The notes beneath the pieces were generated by a model, which was given only the letters and a program-made list of their open reading frames with translations, was not told where the DNA came from and ran no database searches. Source: Algoriphagus faecimaris (GTDB taxonomy: Bacteria > Bacteroidota > Bacteroidia > Cytophagales > Cyclobacteriaceae). From it: a stretch of DNA of 64,000 bases. Below, piece by piece: positions 60,602 to 64,000 of this stretch. The position numbers were made by a program, and so were the translations under genes. Numbering within the stretch: the stretch's first letter is position 1; each line of letters starts with the position of its first letter. The DNA is taken from the NCBI RefSeq assembly GCF_900101705.1, contig NZ_FNAC01000008.1:22501-86500 (forward strand), in the 5' to 3' direction.

Positions 60602-61360
60602 ATGAAAGTATTACTTAGAAAATTTTTGGGGATTGTTCTTTTAGTTTCAATCAGCCCATTTGCCTTGGCGCAGGAAGCGCCCCTAGGTCCATTGACCTCA
60701 TTCACTGAATTTACGATTAAGCCAGGTCAAAGCATGCAGTTTCGAGAAGGAATCAAAGCCTGGAAGGAATGCTACCTAAAAAATGGTGGAGAATGGACTT
60801 GGAGAATGTGGGAAAGACAGCAAGGAGAAGGTACTGTATTCGTATTAGCTAGCAGTATGCCCAACTGGGCTGAGATGGATAAAACCGATGAGAGTGGAAA
60901 AGACTGTCAACTCCTCGCCATTAATATGATCAATGCCCATGTGGAAAAAGCAATCAGCCATACGACACGCTTAATGCCTGAAATCAGTAACAACAATCCT
61001 TTTGACGGAAAAATTATTCGTGTGGGTTTCTACAGAACCAATATAGAAAATGGATATAAAATGATGGAAACGGTCAAAGAAGTAGAAGAAATCCGAAAGA
61101 ATGCAGGCTTGTCAATAGATGGATATTGGTACAACTGGCTAACCGCAGATCCCGATAGCCCGAGTGCTCACTATGTAATCGGATATGAAAACTATGCTGA
61201 AATGGATATCCAAAGAGAAAGTGTATGGCAATCCGTAGAAAATGCAGCAGGAAAAGAAAAGAGAGATGAGCTACAATCAAAATTTAGGTCAACGCTTGAA
61301 AATAGCTGGAGCTATATCTACCGATTTGATGAAGAAATCAGCCATCTCGGGTCCAATTAG
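60602..61360 (+). CDS. Exported protein, possible dimeric alpha/beta-barrel
   Basis: A 252-residue protein with a signal peptide (to about 24, ending PFALAQ). I do not recognise a named family. The mature part seems to hold two similar halves, each a strand-helix-strand unit (SFTEFTIKPGQSMQFREGIK; IIRVGFYRTNIENGYKMME), with Trp-rich stretches (GGEWTWRMWERQ; GYWYNWLTADPD). This layout suggests a ferredoxin-like dimeric alpha/beta-barrel. No catalytic motif is clear. It is divergent from the TPR kinase, with about 180 bases between them that should hold both promoters. Confidence 0.72.
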   Translation: MKVLLRKFLGIVLLVSISPFALAQEAPLGPLTSFTEFTIKPGQSMQFREGIKAWKECYLKNGGEWTWRMWERQQGEGTVFVLASSMPNWAEMDKTDESGKDCQLLAINMINAHVEKAISHTTRLMPEISNNNPFDGKIIRVGFYRTNIENGYKMMETVKEVEEIRKNAGLSIDGYWYNWLTADPDSPSAHYVIGYENYAEMDIQRESVWQSVENAAGKEKRDELQSKFRSTLENSWSYIYRFDEEISHLGSN

Positions 61361-61410
61361 GACCAAGTAAATTTTCTTCCTCTATCAGTTTAAATCAAAA
61401 AAATAATCTC

Positions 61411-62181
61411 ATGAAGAATATTTTAATACTTGTCTTATTTCTGTTTGGAAGCCAATCCATACATGCTCAAGAGTATTTTCTCCCCATTTCTACCGATTCG
61501 GAAACAGCAAAGCAGCACTACAAAGACGCCGTAAATTCTGCTCAAAATGCAGATATAGAGGGATATAACGAGTCCATCAAAAAAGCCGTAACGGACGATC
61601 CTGAATTCTTTATGGCCTAAGCACATTGGGCTCTAGGCATGGCGGGCTTGAATGAAAGTGAGGCCTTTAAAGAGGTCTCTGCAAAAGCATTAGCTGTCTC
61701 AGAAAGCAAATTGAACCCCGCCGAAAAATCGATTCGAAAAGGAATAGAGAATTTATTAAACAATCGAACAGCGGATCTGAATCCAGTCTTGGGCGAATTG
61801 AAACAAAACTATCCCGAAGTACCGCAGGTGTATGACTTAGGGTTATTCATTAACTATTGGATCAATCAAGATTATCAAGCAGCTGTAGAAAACGGAAAAA
61901 TGCTGGTCAAATTAAGCCCAAAAAATGCTGGTGGATACAATATGCTGGGCTATGCTCTGATGGAAACCGGGGACATGAAAGCAGCCAAATCTGCCTTTGA
62001 AAACTATATCAAACTGGCTCCAGCCGAAGCCAATGCTTATGACAGTATGGGAGAATACTATATGAATGTCAAGGATTATAAAAACTCAGCAAAGCATTAT
62101 GAAAAAGCTACCGAGCTAGGCATGGAAGCTTCCCGGGAAAGAGCTGAAGAAGCCAAGCGCTTAATGTCTGAAAACAAATAA
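61411..62181 (+). pseudogene. Exported TPR protein interrupted by an in-frame stop
   Basis: The frame from ATG 61411 encodes a signal peptide (MKNILILVLFLFGSQSIHAQ) and a TPR-like start, then meets TAA at 61618-61620 and continues in the same frame to 62181. Across the stop the sequence reads DPEFFMA, stop, AHWALGMAGL, as expected if the stop replaced a Tyr codon. Downstream are clear TPR units (AGGYNMLGYALMETGDMKAAK; NAYDSMGEYYMNVKDYKNSA). The full product would be 256 residues. Either the gene is freshly inactivated, the base is a sequencing error, or the downstream part is re-initiated at ATG 61639. It lies 50 bases after another exported protein gene and is followed by a terminator. Confidence 0.85.
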
Positions 62182-62201
62182 TCTTTTTTATGGAAAAAAT
62201 A

Positions 62202-62251
62202 AGGCTAGGCTTCTCTGATTATGGTTTTGATCGAAGTCTAGCCTGTTTTTT
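62202..62251 (+). terminator. Intrinsic terminator
   Basis: AGGCTAGGCTTC (62202-62213) pairs with GAAGTCTAGCCT (62233-62244), with one G-T pair, followed by TGTTTTTT. It lies 20 bases after the interrupted TPR gene, showing that the full frame to 62181 was the transcribed unit. Confidence 0.82.
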
Positions 62252-62869
62252 ACAATTATCTGGGTCTAGAAAATTTTAATTAGGTCCTCTGATCAAGTGA
62301 TTTGAATCAGGAAAGAAACAGACTTTTTCAAGCTCAGACCGGAATTAGAAAGCCCTTGCGGCTCTTGTCATTCGGTGAAAACCGGAAACAGTATCAAAGT
62401 CTCTTGTCACACGAACTGCGACATTACAAATACTCATATAAATTAATCTCTTACCTATTTTTTTATCAAATCGCTGGGTTAAGGCAAAATTTAATTACTA
62501 AAACCCGGCTTTTTTAAACTCCTTTTTTATCGGCACTTTGGTGTTTCAGTCAAGCTTAGACCCCAAAATCGTACAATTTTAATTTTTAAATAAAAAATTT
62601 GATAAATTTCATTTATCTGATTATCAACTATTTAAAAGATAAATTTTAACCTAATTTTAAAAATTAAAACATTTTTAATACAAATTCCATTAAAATGGAG
62701 TCGATTTGAGAATTAATAATTCAATAAATTCGGCATCTTTAATAAAGGAAGAAATAGATAAATTTAAATCTTTAGGCATATACTCAGGTTTTGTTATCAA
62801 TTTCTTTTGTATCGTAAAGCCCAAAATGAATTTTCCCTACGCAAGCAAGTATTTGACTTATCAACTCAA
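62252..62869. other. AT-rich intergenic region, no gene seen
   Basis: About 620 bases. A short open frame at 62302-62517 has no family resemblance and no leader. From about 62570 on the sequence is extremely AT-rich and probably contains the promoter of the next gene. Confidence 0.5.
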
Positions 62870-64000
62870 ATGAGAACACCCTTATTTTTTTTACTCTTTA
62901 TTTTATTTACCAATACCACAGCACAAGATTTATCCACTGAGCAAGTGGTTGCTTTGAGCAAAGCCTACCAAGAAAAGGGCTTGTATTTTAGGGAAATGCC
63001 GCATTTTAACCGGGATAGTACCGTATTTTATTTCGATAAGGCAGCCGAACTACTCCAAAATAGTGAGCCAATTCAATACAAGCTTTTGGCCAATTTATAC
63101 CGTGACATCACCGATAGGTCCAATCGCTCTCATAATTTTATAGTAGTGGATTCACTTGCACCCATTGGCTGGTCCTATTATGAAAAAATCCCCGACAACG
63201 AAAAAGATAAAGTTTTGGGTTATGATCTGTTGATCAACTGGGCTTTGATAAAAATTATTAGAGGAGAACCAAAGCCCGGGCTGGAGCTTTTTGAAAAAGC
63301 CATGGATTTGCTTAAGGATGATCCCCGACCTGAAATCCAACTCAAAGTTTTAACTAATAAAGGCAGATTCTATTATCAATATGAGTTGCCCGAAGATCAA
63401 GAGATAGGGATTCAATATTTGAAAGAGAGTATGATGGGCTATCAGCAATCCGACTATCCGGATAAAAATGAGGCCCTTGCCATTGCCTACAAGCTATTGA
63501 CGTATTATTTTGAGGATTCAAATCCAGATTCTACTGATTTTTACATGAATCAGTTTCGAATGCTTTTACCTGAACTCACCAATCCATTTCACCATACGTG
63601 GTACTATTATTCCAAGGGGAATCACTTGATAAATAGAGGGAGTTATGAAGAAGCGAAATCGTATCTGACTCAAACCATAAAACTATTGGAAGACTATGAC
63701 CTGACTACGATTGACACCTATCAATTTGCACATTCTCGGATTGGGGACATTTACAAAGAAGAGGGCGGGTATGATGAAGCAATTGCCTATTATCAAAAAG
63801 CCAAGAATTCCTCCATTGAAATTAATACCGATGCAAACACAGCCTATTTTATTTGGAAATTATACGGTGTTTACGAGCAAATGGGTGACTACAAAAAGGC
63901 ACTTGAACACTATATCGAATATTCTGAAGCCAATAATATTATTGAAGTAGAACGAAACGAAAGAAGCCTGCGCGAAAGTGAATTGCAGATGAATGTTCTC
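62870..64000 (+). CDS. Exported TPR protein, probably a sensor kinase, cut by the window end
   Basis: The frame starting at ATG 62870 stays open for 377 codons to the last base. It has a signal peptide (MRTPLFFLLFILFTNTTAQ) and TPR-like helices with recurring alanine, tyrosine and glycine positions (SRIGDIYKEEGGYDEAIAYY; YGVYEQMGDYKKALEHY). The final residues ERNERSLRESELQMNVL resemble the helical segment that precedes the transmembrane helix in the TPR kinases of this window. A kinase C-terminus is therefore likely but not seen. Confidence 0.75.
   Translation, partial: MRTPLFFLLFILFTNTTAQDLSTEQVVALSKAYQEKGLYFREMPHFNRDSTVFYFDKAAELLQNSEPIQYKLLANLYRDITDRSNRSHNFIVVDSLAPIGWSYYEKIPDNEKDKVLGYDLLINWALIKIIRGEPKPGLELFEKAMDLLKDDPRPEIQLKVLTNKGRFYYQYELPEDQEIGIQYLKESMMGYQQSDYPDKNEALAIAYKLLTYYFEDSNPDSTDFYMNQFRMLLPELTNPFHHTWYYYSKGNHLINRGSYEEAKSYLTQTIKLLEDYDLTTIDTYQFAHSRIGDIYKEEGGYDEAIAYYQKAKNSSIEINTDANTAYFIWKLYGVYEQMGDYKKALEHYIEYSEANNIIEVERNERSLRESELQMNVL

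Noticed and set aside
61639-62181. Independent TPR gene starting at ATG 61639
   Set aside because: It lacks a signal peptide, and the open frame just before the stop at 61618 is in the same phase and has one, so both parts are better explained as one broken gene.
62302-62517. Open frame of 71 codons in the gap before the last gene
   Set aside because: No leader, no recognisable motif, and it follows a terminator in AT-rich non-coding sequence.

Overview
The window is chromosomal DNA from a member of the Bacteroidota, most likely a Cyclobacteriaceae-type marine or freshwater heterotroph close to Algoriphagus. That assignment is an inference. It rests on a type IX secretion C-terminal sorting domain, two-component-regulator-propeller (Reg_prop/Y_Y_Y) histidine kinases, DUF3500, many Tat or lipoprotein leaders, TTG/GTG starts and weak Shine-Dalgarno sites. 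No rRNA, tRNA, CRISPR array or prophage was seen.

Layout. 1-5.5 kb: a truncated lipoprotein gene with an out-of-frame G9 tract, a Gfo/Idh/MocA oxidoreductase between two related palindromic repeats, an AT-rich type IX-secreted protein with an outer-membrane barrel gene, and a sugar isomerase-like TIM barrel. 5.4-8.4 kb: a REP-type repeat region with a RAYT (Y1 HUH transposase-like) gene, a VapBC module with a candidate operator, and a PD40 lipoprotein. 8.3-20.2 kb: VOC protein, cytoplasmic Deg-like protease, VF530 protein, metK, a ParE-type toxin-antitoxin pair bracketed by 43-bp perfect direct repeats, a fused trehalose-phosphate synthase/phosphatase, DUF3500 protein, a sulfatase with an atypical active-site motif, and an S9 peptidase. 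20.3-25.6 kb: a TPR kinase with a NarL-type regulator, two exported proteins of unknown function, and a decayed locus ending in a near-identical copy of the S9 peptidase tail.

26.3-54.5 kb is the most unusual part. An operon-like set (2-oxoacid decarboxylase, L-amino-acid-oxidase-like flavoprotein, FIST sensor protein, soluble kinase) is followed by a small exported cupredoxin-like protein and five more kinases on the same strand. Three are propeller kinases of 1,114-1,294 residues. One is a 2,519-residue soluble kinase with about eleven GAF-like modules in tandem. One is a TPR kinase. All six kinases (the soluble one plus these five) keep the phospho-acceptor His and the ATP-binding motifs, and none has a receiver domain or an adjacent response regulator. 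Their cores are close relatives of two subtypes, and several carry palindromic or tandem-repeat DNA inserted in frame at the same place in the ATPase domain. I infer a sensor array, possibly tuned to amino-acid or keto-acid status, that feeds one or a few response regulators encoded elsewhere.

54.6-64 kb: a propeller lipoprotein, a small coiled-coil protein with an EF-hand-like loop, a repeat-rich intergenic region, an SDR, a LytTR regulator with its HisKA_2 TPR kinase, a secreted protein, a TPR gene broken by an in-frame stop, and the start of another TPR protein that runs off the end.
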